Translations under genes and position numbers: made by a program
Shown: positions 37,376 to 46,153 of the stretch, piece after piece
Numbering within the stretch: position 1 is the stretch's first letter
Layout of the letters: the number at the start of each line of letters is the position of its first letter
The notes under the pieces: model-generated
Seen by the model: only the letters and a program-made list of their open reading frames with translations
The model's database searches: none
What the model was told of the DNA's origin: nothing
Assembly (NCBI RefSeq): GCF_000517425.1
Contig: NZ_CP006569.1
Span: 2,418,001-2,482,000, forward strand
DNA length: 64,000 bases
Source: Sodalis praecaptivus
GTDB taxonomy: Bacteria; Pseudomonadota; Gammaproteobacteria; Enterobacterales; Enterobacteriaceae
Reading direction: 5' to 3'

Positions 37376-39379
37376 ATGCCATTGACATCAATACCACGAC
37401 ACAATAAGGTGGTGGAGTTATTTAATCATAAACTTGAAACGCGTCTGAGCGCAAAAGAGTGTATTAACTCGCTGAAAACCCTATCACCCTCCCCCCCATT
37501 TTCCAGAGGGTGGCATAACGATAAAATAAGCAGTTTGAACAATCTCCAGAACGTGAGTTTTGCGAAAGATAATCTAAAAGATCATTTCTACCTTAATCTA
37601 TTTTTGCGTGCACTTCTTCTATCTTCACTGGTAGGCGTTAGAGAAATCAGTGCGCTAGAAAACAAAAATACAGCGTTACGCCATGCATTACCTGGCACTG
37701 GCGCTTTAGGTCATGGCAATAGAATAATTCACGTTGCAGGCAATAATAACCTAACGATGGAGCCAATTAGAAATAAAAGGGGCAATCAGTGCGGTGAAAT
37801 CGAGAGAGAGAAAATCAAAAGACAAAAAAAGGTGGCGAGAAAGCATGCGCGGGAAAACGCCAGAAACATCAGAAGAAACGCGAGAAAAGAAGTTAGAGAA
37901 ACTATCAGGACGCATGAAAACATGGCGAGCAGTAATACTAACCTTTTAGAAGGTTTATCTCCCGTAGTCAATACAGGCCTCGGCGCGGGTAAAGGTGCTA
38001 TCGCTGGCGGGGCAGCAGGCGCTGGAGCGATAGTAGGAGGTATAGGGGGTGCAATAACGGGAGGTTTACTGTCGCAAAATGGCAATTCCAATAGCGAGAA
38101 ACAAAAACTCGAAGGAAATCATCCGCATGATAAAGATGAAGCGTCATTGGGCGATGATAATAAACAAAGCGTGCGCAAAACCCAAGATATCAATGACAAT
38201 ATACTCATTGGTCATCCGCTACAGAATGGCCAATTGATGGACGTCAACCAACCGGGTAATGAAAATATTCCTGCCATTCCCGTTGATGTTAGCCACATAC
38301 CGATGCTAGCGCGTTTCATGCCACCGCTGAAATATTTTGATTTTCTCTATAATGGAAACAAAATCGATGCTATCGGCGATATAGAGGATGCAATAAGGCT
38401 TTTCTACCAGACAGAGCATTTTCATATGCACTCTTTTTACGATAAGATCGATACGATACCGGAAGAATACGAATTTTTACGTGAGATTGCGCCGCAACTA
38501 AAAATTCACGTTGAGGCCGCTAAGAACTATGTCAGATCGGCATTACATCGATTCAAGCAGGCTATAGAGGTTTACGAAGACGTTAACGATAGATCAAAGA
38601 TCATACTGGTACATAAGACGCGTAATGGTTATATAGTGGATTATTTTAGTAGAATATTAAATACTCAGGATACTTCTATCATCAATCAAGCGTTGGAGCG
38701 ATTTTATAATGCGCTGATCACTATGAGAAATTTTTTCAATAATAAAATGGGAAAATTCATTTTCGCCAGCGCTAAACGGAATGATGTTCGCAATCCTGTC
38801 CATAACGAAAATGGGCCAATGGGCTTCGTCATGTCCAACGACCAAGAACAGCGCGTTATTATCATGGCGGATCAATTTTCCCCTCAGTATCTTAAAACCA
38901 CCAAACCACAAATCACCGCATTGCATGAAACATCTCATCATGCTGTAGCCACCCGAGATTTTGTTCTTTCTCCGACGACCACGGTAGCGGGTGATGCGCT
39001 AGATTTTGTCGAGGCTATGCAGGAAGCGCTTTTTGATGAAATTCAGGTTCAAGGCGAGAAAACCACAATCAATTTTGATCTCTTCTTTATGCAGGCCTAT
39101 GGTAATGTCATTGGTGATATTCCCGTCACCGCACCGCAAATAAAAGAAATGGCCAAAAGAGATCCCATACTTAGAGCAAATATTATGATGGACAATGCTG
39201 ATTTTTTAGCCAGAATGATATTCGACATTGGTCAAGGCATTGCCTATGATTCTGGCGTCTCCTTAAGAACAAAAAGAAACGCTCAATCAGATAGAGAGAT
39301 TCAAAAAATGATGTTGAGCAAAACGGTATTCTTTTTATGTAACAGAATCAATGCCGATTATCGGCGCTCATTGCCCTAG
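37376..39379 (+). CDS. Effector-like protein with HExxH metalloprotease-type site
   Basis: A 667-residue protein of unknown function. Seen in order: a poorly conserved N-terminus, a very basic coiled-coil stretch at about 140-185 (KRQKKVARKHARENARNIRR), a glycine-zipper hydrophobic hairpin at about 201-232 (GAGKGAIAGGAAGAGAIVGG), a hydrophilic linker, then a C-terminal domain from about residue 310. That domain has His517-Glu-Thr-Ser-His521 followed by Thr-Arg-Asp528, the layout of aspzincin-like zinc proteases. The end (KRDPILRANIMMDNADFLAR, from residue 594) is shared with the giant protein at 52404-56438. It follows the LRR effector by 113 bp and has the same low GC. A translocated toxin or effector is inferred. 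Confidence 0.75.
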   Translation: MPLTSIPRHNKVVELFNHKLETRLSAKECINSLKTLSPSPPFSRGWHNDKISSLNNLQNVSFAKDNLKDHFYLNLFLRALLLSSLVGVREISALENKNTALRHALPGTGALGHGNRIIHVAGNNNLTMEPIRNKRGNQCGEIEREKIKRQKKVARKHARENARNIRRNARKEVRETIRTHENMASSNTNLLEGLSPVVNTGLGAGKGAIAGGAAGAGAIVGGIGGAITGGLLSQNGNSNSEKQKLEGNHPHDKDEASLGDDNKQSVRKTQDINDNILIGHPLQNGQLMDVNQPGNENIPAIPVDVSHIPMLARFMPPLKYFDFLYNGNKIDAIGDIEDAIRLFYQTEHFHMHSFYDKIDTIPEEYEFLREIAPQLKIHVEAAKNYVRSALHRFKQAIEVYEDVNDRSKIILVHKTRNGYIVDYFSRILNTQDTSIINQALERFYNALITMRNFFNNKMGKFIFASAKRNDVRNPVHNENGPMGFVMSNDQEQRVIIMADQFSPQYLKTTKPQITALHETSHHAVATRDFVLSPTTTVAGDALDFVEAMQEALFDEIQVQGEKTTINFDLFFMQAYGNVIGDIPVTAPQIKEMAKRDPILRANIMMDNADFLARMIFDIGQGIAYDSGVSLRTKRNAQSDREIQKMMLSKTVFFLCNRINADYRRSLP

Positions 39380-39517
39380 TTAGCCAAATGTCGTTTGCTC
39401 GTTTTATTGGCACAATCAAGAGCTTAGATAATCGAGTCTCCCACGATGACGCTACGCAGCCGATACGCCAAACACCGAACTTCGCGTGTGACCCTCTGTG
39501 CATGGGGTTGGGTAGCA

Positions 39518-40291
39518 TTATGAATTATTCTTCTGCAAATTGTCATTGCCCAGACCACCGATAAACGGCAGCCGTAAACGTAGCGGCGTGAAATCCAGAC
39601 CAAGATTGAGCCCCAGTACATTGAGCTCGAATCCCTCCTCTGCACCAAGCGTCACACCTGCGAGACCCAGCAGCGAAATCTGTATTCCGCGCCCCGATGG
39701 CGGCAAGCCAACGGGATTGAGCAACGAACGAAAATCTTTGCCTACCGCGTTGGCGGGCATATCCAGTTTTAGCGCGGGCACTTGGCGCCCGATATGCGCG
39801 ATAAACGTGTTGCTATTCGGGCCCGGCCAAGCGTGATAGGTATCAGGCCAGGGATATGTGGCGATAGCCGCTTCAATTTGCGGGATCATCGCTTCGGCCT
39901 CTGGACCACGGTGATCCACCAGCAGGCGGGGTTTCGCACCGAACCAGTAACCATCTGGCAAGTTGCGATTACGCCGCACTTTTTTACCTTCCCCCCAGCT
40001 AATCACTTCATAGCGATGATATTCCGTTTCACCGGCGCGTTTAAAAATGATCCACGGATGTACGGCCACCACCCCTTTCCAGCCCCAGGTGGGAGCGGCA
40101 TAGACCTGCACCACTGCCAATCGGGCATTTTGTCTGGCATCAGGGGCTATTCCGGCGGTATCTCGCCGGGCTGACCACCAGCCGTTCTGTGTCGGCGCGT
40201 CACGCTGGTGCATCGCCTGTGCGAGACTGGCCGCAAGTGAGAGCAAGATGAGACTGAGAAAACATAAACAAACATATTTCATCGTTATCAT
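39518..40291 (-). CDS. Secreted DUF3750-like protein
   Basis: A 257-residue protein with a clear N-terminal signal peptide (KYVCLCFLSLILLSLAASLAQA). The mature part resembles the DUF3750 family: VQVYAAPTWGWKGVVAVHPWI, PDGYWFGAKPRLL, WPGPNSNTFIAHIGR, and the C-terminal ISLLGLAGVTLGAEEGFELNVLG. Function of the family is unknown. The ATG at 40291 or the one at 40282 is the start; an upstream TTG is less likely. It lies convergent to the effector gene with 138 bp between them. Confidence 0.75.
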   Translation of the reverse strand: MITMKYVCLCFLSLILLSLAASLAQAMHQRDAPTQNGWWSARRDTAGIAPDARQNARLAVVQVYAAPTWGWKGVVAVHPWIIFKRAGETEYHRYEVISWGEGKKVRRNRNLPDGYWFGAKPRLLVDHRGPEAEAMIPQIEAAIATYPWPDTYHAWPGPNSNTFIAHIGRQVPALKLDMPANAVGKDFRSLLNPVGLPPSGRGIQISLLGLAGVTLGAEEGFELNVLGLNLGLDFTPLRLRLPFIGGLGNDNLQKNNS

Positions 40292-40810
40292 GGCGGTCTG
40301 CAACAGGAAGTGAAAATCTAGAGTTACCAGATTACTGTAATTCTACATTATCGTGCCAGAAGTTATCCACCACCCGCTGCCAAGACATTTGGCCTGTGCC
40401 CATCAGCGCCTGGCGGTGTCAATATTGTGCCAACCTTTGTCATCCCTATTGCTGTCAGCAGCAGGCGACAGATTTCGTTTCTCGATGCGGATGCTGAGTA
40501 TAGCCAGCGCACTATCAAAGCCGGGTCAAATAAGAATGCTGGCTCGGGACTTCACTAAACTGACATTGGCTAGTCAATTGTCAGATGATGATGATTATCG
40601 ATTAAGGAGAGAGTTTAGCGGCACGACCGCGGCAGGTTATCCGTTGAGACGCAAATAGGGATATATCGCTGCCGACTCATACCCTGAAGATGGTGTGGAA
40701 GTAGGAGACGAAGCGCCGGATGTCGACTGATCGGCGCCACCGATTGTGTGGGAGCATAACCTGTTCTCCACGATGATTCCTTGGGTCAGGGGCCAATGCC
40801 GCCAAATATA
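40292..40810. other. Spacer without recognised gene
   Basis: An open frame of 101 codons (40353-40658, +) and a reverse frame (40677-40886) exist, but neither has a ribosome-binding site or a recognised family. The region may hold decayed coding sequence. Confidence 0.4.
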
Positions 40811-40834
40811 AAAACCGGCCTAAGTTAAGGCCGG
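40811..40834 (-). terminator. Terminator of the small secreted-protein gene
   Basis: CCGGCCT and AGGCCGG with a 6-nt loop, followed on the minus strand by TTTT. It lies 19 bp after the stop of the gene at 40853-41047. Confidence 0.85.
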
Positions 40835-40852
40835 GACTCTTTAAGAGTGTCA

Positions 40853-41047
40853 CTAGGCATGCGGGTTCGCCGCCCCTATGACACACATATTATACAGAAT
40901 TTGATCGCCAACATCTGGCTGATTCCACACAGAACATTGTTCCTCACAATCATGGGTTGAAACCGCATGCGTTCCCATACAGGCATACGACGCGAAGCTG
41001 ATTACCGACGATAACGCTAAGATGCAAAAAAGTAACTTTCTTTTCAT
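40853..41047 (-). CDS. Small secreted cysteine-rich protein
   Basis: A 64-residue protein of no recognised family. It has a signal peptide (KRKLLFCILALSSVISFASYA), with probable cleavage before Cys23, and a mature chain of about 42 residues with four cysteines (CMGTH, HDCEEQC, YNMC), enough for two disulfides. The SYAC junction is a poor lipobox, so signal peptidase I cleavage is preferred. A strong AAGGAGAT site and its own rho-independent terminator show that it is a real single-gene unit. It sits in the AT-rich accessory region. Confidence 0.75.
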   Translation of the reverse strand: MKRKLLFCILALSSVISFASYACMGTHAVSTHDCEEQCSVWNQPDVGDQILYNMCVIGAANPHA

Positions 41048-41694
41048 TCTATAATCTCCTTAACGGGGTGATTTCCCATTACCACTATCGACAGTTATCA
41101 TCGTCGTCTTATTATGAATTGTATCAAAATCCTAACGCACTATAATGACAAATAAATTAGTAGGCTAATGTTTATATAAAATAGCATAAATTACATAGCG
41201 TTAGCATAGCAAATGGATATCTCTATGTATCATTAACATTATCACTACTAAACCTTACTCGGAAACTATTATCGCCTCTGACGCTCCCATTGCAGTTTAA
41301 TGGAATCCATGAAGAGAGGTCTATTTACCTTGTAAATTCATGATAACATCATTGCGTTTTCTACCATATAACTTTCCAATTTCGGTAAATTACGTCTCGT
41401 TCGTTTAAAGCGCGATATAAATAGCTTTCCAGGCATGGCGATGTCAGTGTCGCCGTGGTTTACTTTGCCAGGCATGGCGATGTGATAGCGACAGACTGCG
41501 TCGGCTATCCCGATATGCTATGTCAGTCTAGGCGTTTCTACCAAAGATAGGCGGGCGTTGCTTTGGCGGTTTATTACCGCTAGCTACGGGGTTTTCCCGT
41601 GAGCTACCTTTGGTTACGAATGGACTCACCCAAGCGCGTGTCCACTGTTGCTGCCCATAATTGCCTTGGCTTATCGTCACGCTCAAGGGGAATG
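41048..41694. other. AT-rich intergenic region with a 16-bp direct repeat
   Basis: No gene is supported. The 16-bp sequence CCAGGCATGGCGATGT occurs at 41429-41444 and again at 41468-41483. The first half is very AT-rich and probably includes the promoter of the small secreted-protein gene. Confidence 0.5.
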
Positions 41695-41742
41695 AAATCC
41701 ACGCTCGCGCGTGGATTTTTGCTATGACGCCCGCCAACGCGG
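41695..41742. terminator. Double hairpin after the MFS transporter gene
   Basis: The first hairpin met after the MFS stop on the minus strand is GCCCGC/GCGGGC (41727-41742). The next is AAATCCACGC/GCGTGGATTT (41695-41718) with a 10-bp stem and T residues on both strands. The second has the same stem as hairpins at 15.4 and 35.7 kb. Confidence 0.8.
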
Positions 41743-41764
41743 GCTTAATCGGCCTAAAGCGGGA

Positions 41765-43081
41765 TTAATCGGCCTGTAAACGCTGCAGCGGCCCGACAAT
41801 CACCAAATAAGACGCTGCCCCAATTAATCCCATGGCGCCGACATAAATAATGGCAAAGTCGAATTTACCGGTCGACGCCAATATCCAGCCAATGCACAGC
41901 GGGGTGACGATACTGGCGATGTTGCCAAAAAAATTAAACAGCCCGCCGGCAATCCCCAAAACCTGTTTCGGAGAGGTATCGCTGAGGATACACCAGCCGA
42001 GATTGCCAAAGCCTTTGGCAAAAAAAGCGATGCTCATCACAATGACCACCAGCGTATCGGATTGCACCACGTTGGCCAGCATGATGACGCTTGAAAGCAC
42101 CATACCGGCCATGATCGGGAGCTTGCGCGCCAAGGTCAGGCTGTAGCCTCTGCGCAGCAGAGCATCAGAGAATAATCCGCCCAAAATGCCGCCAATAAAC
42201 CCCGCCAGGGCGGGAATGGCCGCCACCAGACCGACTTTCAGGATGGTCATACCGCGCGCTTGATAAAGATAAGTAGGAAACCATGTCAAAAAAAACCAGG
42301 TGATAGAGGTAAGACAAAATTGACCGATATACACCCCGATCATCATCCTATGGGTCAGCAACGCCTTGATTTGCGGCCATTGTTGACGAAGGGGCTTGGT
42401 TGCCGGGGTCAAATCAGGAATGCCACCGCCAAGGGCGATATAGTCTATTTCGGCCTTATTGACATGGCGATGATTAAGCGGGTCGCGCACGTACCACAAC
42501 CATGCCAGACCCAGCACAACGCCGCAGACGCCAATGTAATAAAAAATATGGTGCCAGCTCCAGGTCTGGACGATATAGGTCATTATCGGCGTAAATAAAG
42601 CGAGGGAAACATATTGCGCCGTGGAATAAACCGAGGTGACGAAAGCCCGCTCCCGATTAGGAAACCACTGCACCGACAAGCGGCTGTTGGCGGGGAACGC
42701 CGGCGCTTCGATGCCCCCCATTAGAAACCGCAGCAGCAGCAAGACCACCAGCGGCGCGGAGAACAGCGTAATCCCCCCCTGCAACATCGTGACCAACGAC
42801 CATAACACCAGTGATAGTCCGTAAACCAGACGAGCCCCCGCCTTATCGAGGATCCATCCTCCCGGGATCTGCATTAAGACATAGGCCCAGCCAAAGGCCG
42901 AGAACGCCCAACCCATCTGGTTGGCGTCAAAGCCCAACTCCTTGCTCATGAACGGCGCCGCCACCGACAGCGTGGCGCGATCGACATAATTAAACACCGT
43001 GGCGAAAAAGATAAAACATAAAATGATATAACGTATACGTGTAGGACGCTCGGCTTGCTGGACAGCGAGTTTATTATTCAT
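41765..43081 (-). CDS. MFS sugar-acid transporter (GudP/anion:cation symporter type)
   Basis: A 438-residue major facilitator protein with twelve hydrophobic segments. It resembles glucarate/galactarate transporters: ATVFNYVDRATLSVAAPFMSKELG near the start, GWAYVLMQIPGGWILDKAGAR (family motif), and EAPAFPANSRLSVQWFPNRERA. It is 117 bp downstream of the talarate/galactarate dehydratase gene on the same strand, so it probably imports that substrate. The exact hexarate taken up is inferred. Confidence 0.88.
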   Translation of the reverse strand: MNNKLAVQQAERPTRIRYIILCFIFFATVFNYVDRATLSVAAPFMSKELGFDANQMGWAFSAFGWAYVLMQIPGGWILDKAGARLVYGLSLVLWSLVTMLQGGITLFSAPLVVLLLLRFLMGGIEAPAFPANSRLSVQWFPNRERAFVTSVYSTAQYVSLALFTPIMTYIVQTWSWHHIFYYIGVCGVVLGLAWLWYVRDPLNHRHVNKAEIDYIALGGGIPDLTPATKPLRQQWPQIKALLTHRMMIGVYIGQFCLTSITWFFLTWFPTYLYQARGMTILKVGLVAAIPALAGFIGGILGGLFSDALLRRGYSLTLARKLPIMAGMVLSSVIMLANVVQSDTLVVIVMSIAFFAKGFGNLGWCILSDTSPKQVLGIAGGLFNFFGNIASIVTPLCIGWILASTGKFDFAIIYVGAMGLIGAASYLVIVGPLQRLQAD

Positions 43082-43198
43082 GCTGCTTATCCTTTGACGT
43101 GCTTGACGCTCAAGTAGAGAGGTAGTGTTGTTATAAGTAGAGCTAACGTTGCACTCATTGGCCCCTGGCGCAGCGCGACGGGGCGCGGGGACCGAACA

Positions 43199-44356
43199 TC
43201 ACGCAGGCTGCGAAATGACCTTGCGCGCCACGGTCCAACGTTTGATGCGCTCATGCAGACTGAGGCCCAGCCCCGGGCGATCCGGTACCCACATCTTGCC
43301 GTCGCGCAGGGTCAGGCGCTCATTAAACACCGGCTCGAGCCATTCAAAATGCTCCACCCAGGTTTCGTGGGGATAGGCCGCCGCCAAGTGCAGATGAATT
43401 TCCATGACAAAGTGGGGCGCCATCATGAGCCCGCGGCTTTCCGCCAGGGCGGCCACTTTTAAGAAAGGGGTGATACCGCCAATACGCGGCGCGTCATGCA
43501 TCACCAGATCGATGGCGCCGCGCTCGATATAACGCTCGACTTCACCCGCGCTGGTCAGCATTTCGCCGGTGCCGATGGGCGTGGTCAACGCTTGGGCCAG
43601 CGCGGCATGGCCTTCAATGTCATAGGCATCCAGCGGCTCTTCAATCCACCGGAGGTTAAATGACTCCAGCGCGGCCCCCATGCGCAGTGCGGTGGTGCGA
43701 TCCCATTGCTGGTTGACATCGACCATGAGCGGCACCCCATCGCCTAAACGCGCGCGGATCGCCGCCACCCGCTGTAAATCGGTCGCGCGATCGGGATGGC
43801 CCACCTTTATTTTGATCCCGCCGATACCGCGGGCGAGGGCCTGGGCGGCGGAGTCCGCTATTTGATCCACCGAAGCCTGTAGATAACCGCCGGAGGTGTT
43901 GTAACAGGGTACGCCATCGCGATAGGCGCCCAACAGTTTCGCCAGCGGCAGACCCGCGCGGCGGGCTTTTAAATCCCACAGAGCGGTATCGATAGCGGCA
44001 ATGGCCTGGGTGGAGACGCCGCTGCGCCCCACCGAGGCGGACGCCCAGACCAGCTTGCTCCAGAGACGGGCGATATCGTTGGGATCCTCACCGATCAATA
44101 ACGGCGCCACTTCCTGCGCCAGCGCCATTTGCGCCGGGCCGCCGACGCGCAGCGTGTAGGTAAAACCGAGGCCGTATGCGCCCTGCTCCGTATCGATTTC
44201 CGCGATTAATAACGCTACGGCCGTCAGCGCTTTTTGTCTGCCTGTCAGCACTTTCGCGTCGCTCACCGCGACGGTCAGCGGCACGTCAATACTGGTGAGC
44301 GTCACCTGGCGGATACGATCTAAAAACGCATTCGGTTGATTTGTGGGCATGATCAT
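43199..44356 (-). CDS. L-talarate/galactarate dehydratase-like enolase-superfamily enzyme
   Basis: A 385-residue mandelate-racemase-type enzyme that dehydrates acid sugars after removing the proton alpha to the carboxylate. It follows Salmonella talarate/galactarate dehydratase closely: YNTSGGYLQ, the KxK base motif GGIKIKVGHPD, metal ligands in MVDVNQQWDR, WIEEPLDAYDIEGHA and TGEMLTS, and the catalytic histidine in APHFVMEIHLHLAAAYP. The product is a keto-deoxy acid. It is divergent from a LysR regulator. Two close ATGs exist (44356 and 44350); the ribosome-binding spacing does not decide clearly. Confidence 0.88.
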   Translation of the reverse strand: MIMPTNQPNAFLDRIRQVTLTSIDVPLTVAVSDAKVLTGRQKALTAVALLIAEIDTEQGAYGLGFTYTLRVGGPAQMALAQEVAPLLIGEDPNDIARLWSKLVWASASVGRSGVSTQAIAAIDTALWDLKARRAGLPLAKLLGAYRDGVPCYNTSGGYLQASVDQIADSAAQALARGIGGIKIKVGHPDRATDLQRVAAIRARLGDGVPLMVDVNQQWDRTTALRMGAALESFNLRWIEEPLDAYDIEGHAALAQALTTPIGTGEMLTSAGEVERYIERGAIDLVMHDAPRIGGITPFLKVAALAESRGLMMAPHFVMEIHLHLAAAYPHETWVEHFEWLEPVFNERLTLRDGKMWVPDRPGLGLSLHERIKRWTVARKVISQPA

Positions 44357-44397
44357 AAATTCCTGACTGATTGAAAAATAGGCTGGACTATCTTGCT

Positions 44398-44416
44398 GAC
44401 AGCTAGGAATACTGTC
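44398..44416. promoter_or_regulatory. Possible LysR operator
   Basis: GACAG-N9-CTGTC is a perfect interrupted inverted repeat in the 100-bp divergent region between the dehydratase and the LysR gene. Its length and position fit a LysR-type binding site. Confidence 0.45.
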
Positions 44417-44456
44417 TATTACAAACAGTGAATGTATTGTTGCGGGAAAAGTATCA

Positions 44457-45380
44457 ATGCTCGAATTGGGTCAATTAAATTGCTTTGTGGTCGTGGCAGA
44501 AGAGCTGAGCTTCCGGCGTGCCGCCGTTCGGTTACATATGACCCAGCCGCCTCTCAGCCGCCAGATTCAGCTGCTCGAACATCAAATGGGCGTGAAGTTA
44601 TTCACGCGCTCTACGCGGTCCGTGACGCTGACCGCGGCGGGCAGAGCCTTTTTGGCGCAAGCGCGACAATTGCTCGATCTGGCGCAGCACGCGACCAGTA
44701 ATGCGCGCCGAATCGCGGCGGGGGAACTCGGCCATCTGACCTTTAGTTTCGTCTCTTGCGCGATTTATCACTATTTGCCTACGCTGATTCATCAGATGCA
44801 GCAGGTCTATCCAGAAGTGGCGCTCCACCTCACCGAGATGCCGTCGCGGGTGCAGTTCAACGCCCTGCGCCTGCGCCAGGTGGACTTGGGGGTGGTGCGT
44901 GAAGCGCCGTTGCCGGCGGGTATTCACGGCCGGGCGCTGCTCAAAGAGCCCTTCGTCCTGGCGATCCCGGCGCATCATCCACTGGCCCATCAGACTACCG
45001 TGACGCTGTCGTGCCTGCACAAACAGCCGTTCATTAACTATGCCGCCAGCGGATGGCGACCTTTCCATGATTTGATCACCCTGACCCTTAGCCGCCACGG
45101 CATTGAGCCGCGCTATGTCCACTCAATCGGCTCGACCGTCGCCATTCTCTCGCTGGTCAATGGCGGGCTGGGGCTGGCGCTCGTCCCGGCGCGCAGCGCG
45201 GACATCCGCTTCGATAAGGTGGTTTTTCGGACGTTGCCGGAGTTGGACGATGTCACTAGCGAATTACTGCTGGTCTGGCATCAGGAGAATGACAACCCCG
45301 TCTTGCCACCGTTGCTGGATGCGCTCTATCGCGGCATGCAGGACGTGATGCAGGCCCCTCCGGCCGGCATAGTGGCGTAG
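44457..45380 (+). CDS. LysR-family transcriptional regulator
   Basis: A 307-residue LysR regulator. The N-terminal winged helix (LGQLNCFVVVAEELSFRRAAVRLHMTQPPLSRQIQLLE) is canonical, followed by a two-lobed periplasmic-binding-like effector domain with AIPAHHPLAHQ. It is divergent from the talarate/galactarate dehydratase gene and probably controls it and the MFS transporter in response to the hexarate. The next operon ends 14 bp after it, convergently. Confidence 0.88.
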   Translation: MLELGQLNCFVVVAEELSFRRAAVRLHMTQPPLSRQIQLLEHQMGVKLFTRSTRSVTLTAAGRAFLAQARQLLDLAQHATSNARRIAAGELGHLTFSFVSCAIYHYLPTLIHQMQQVYPEVALHLTEMPSRVQFNALRLRQVDLGVVREAPLPAGIHGRALLKEPFVLAIPAHHPLAHQTTVTLSCLHKQPFINYAASGWRPFHDLITLTLSRHGIEPRYVHSIGSTVAILSLVNGGLGLALVPARSADIRFDKVVFRTLPELDDVTSELLLVWHQENDNPVLPPLLDALYRGMQDVMQAPPAGIVA

Positions 45381-45394
45381 CGCCGACGTGCCGC

Positions 45395-46144
45395 TTAGTG
45401 CTGTAAAATACCCGCGGCCGTGAAGCCGCCGTCCACATTGAGAATATGGCCATGAATATAGCTGGCCTCATCAGAGGCTAGAAACAGCGCCGCCTGTGCT
45501 ATCTCGTCGGCGGCCGCGTAACGCGGCAAGGGGAGCGCCGCAAGCCACGCCGCGCGCACCCGCGGCGGATGGGCGCGTCTGACCAAGGGCGTTTCCACCG
45601 GCCCCGGAGCGATGGCATTGACGCGTACCCCTCTCCCCGCCAACTCGACCGCCATCACCATGGTCAACGATGCCACCCCGGCCTTTAGCGCACCATAGGC
45701 CGCCCTGCCCGCGTTTCCTCGTCCCCCCGAGACCGAGCCGATATTGATAATAACGTCAGGGCGCCCCTGCGCAAGCAACGCGCGGGCCACGCATTGCGCT
45801 AAAATAAACGTCCCGCGCAAATTGATCGCATACATCGCGTCGAGCAGGTTAACGTCGGTATCGACAAACGCGCAGGTGGCCGCGATCCCCGCGCTATTGA
45901 TCAGAATGTCGACGGGCTGTTGCGCCAGCAGTGCCTCTACTCTGGCTCGCAGCGCGTCACCCTGCGCGACATCCGCGCAGATCCCCTCTGCATGGGGCAG
46001 TTGCCGCAGCGTCGCCTCTAGCGCGGCGCCGTCGTTATCGAGGATGATTACGCGGGCCCCGCGCCGGCTGAACGCGGTGGCGATAGCCAGACCGATACCG
46101 CTGGCGCCGCCGCTGACCAGTACGGTTTTATGCTTGAATCCCAT
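45395..46144 (-). CDS. Short-chain dehydrogenase/reductase
   Basis: A 249-residue classical SDR. The cofactor loop is SGGASGIGLAIA, with the acidic residue in ILDNDGAAL suggesting NAD(H). The catalytic set is Ser in NIGSVSGG and the YxxxK motif in AAYGALKAGV, and the end is NVDGGFTAAGI. It is the last gene of a six-gene minus-strand operon, 9 bp after the transporter gene. The substrate is unknown; it probably oxidises a hydroxyl of the imported acid or of an intermediate. Confidence 0.85.
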   Translation of the reverse strand: MGFKHKTVLVSGGASGIGLAIATAFSRRGARVIILDNDGAALEATLRQLPHAEGICADVAQGDALRARVEALLAQQPVDILINSAGIAATCAFVDTDVNLLDAMYAINLRGTFILAQCVARALLAQGRPDVIINIGSVSGGRGNAGRAAYGALKAGVASLTMVMAVELAGRGVRVNAIAPGPVETPLVRRAHPPRVRAAWLAALPLPRYAAADEIAQAALFLASDEASYIHGHILNVDGGFTAAGILQH

Positions 46145-46153
46145 TGTTTTCCC

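Noticed and set aside
40353-40886. 101-codon plus-strand and 69-codon minus-strand frames
   Set aside because: No ribosome-binding sites, no recognised family, and the minus-strand frame overlaps the terminator of the small secreted-protein gene.
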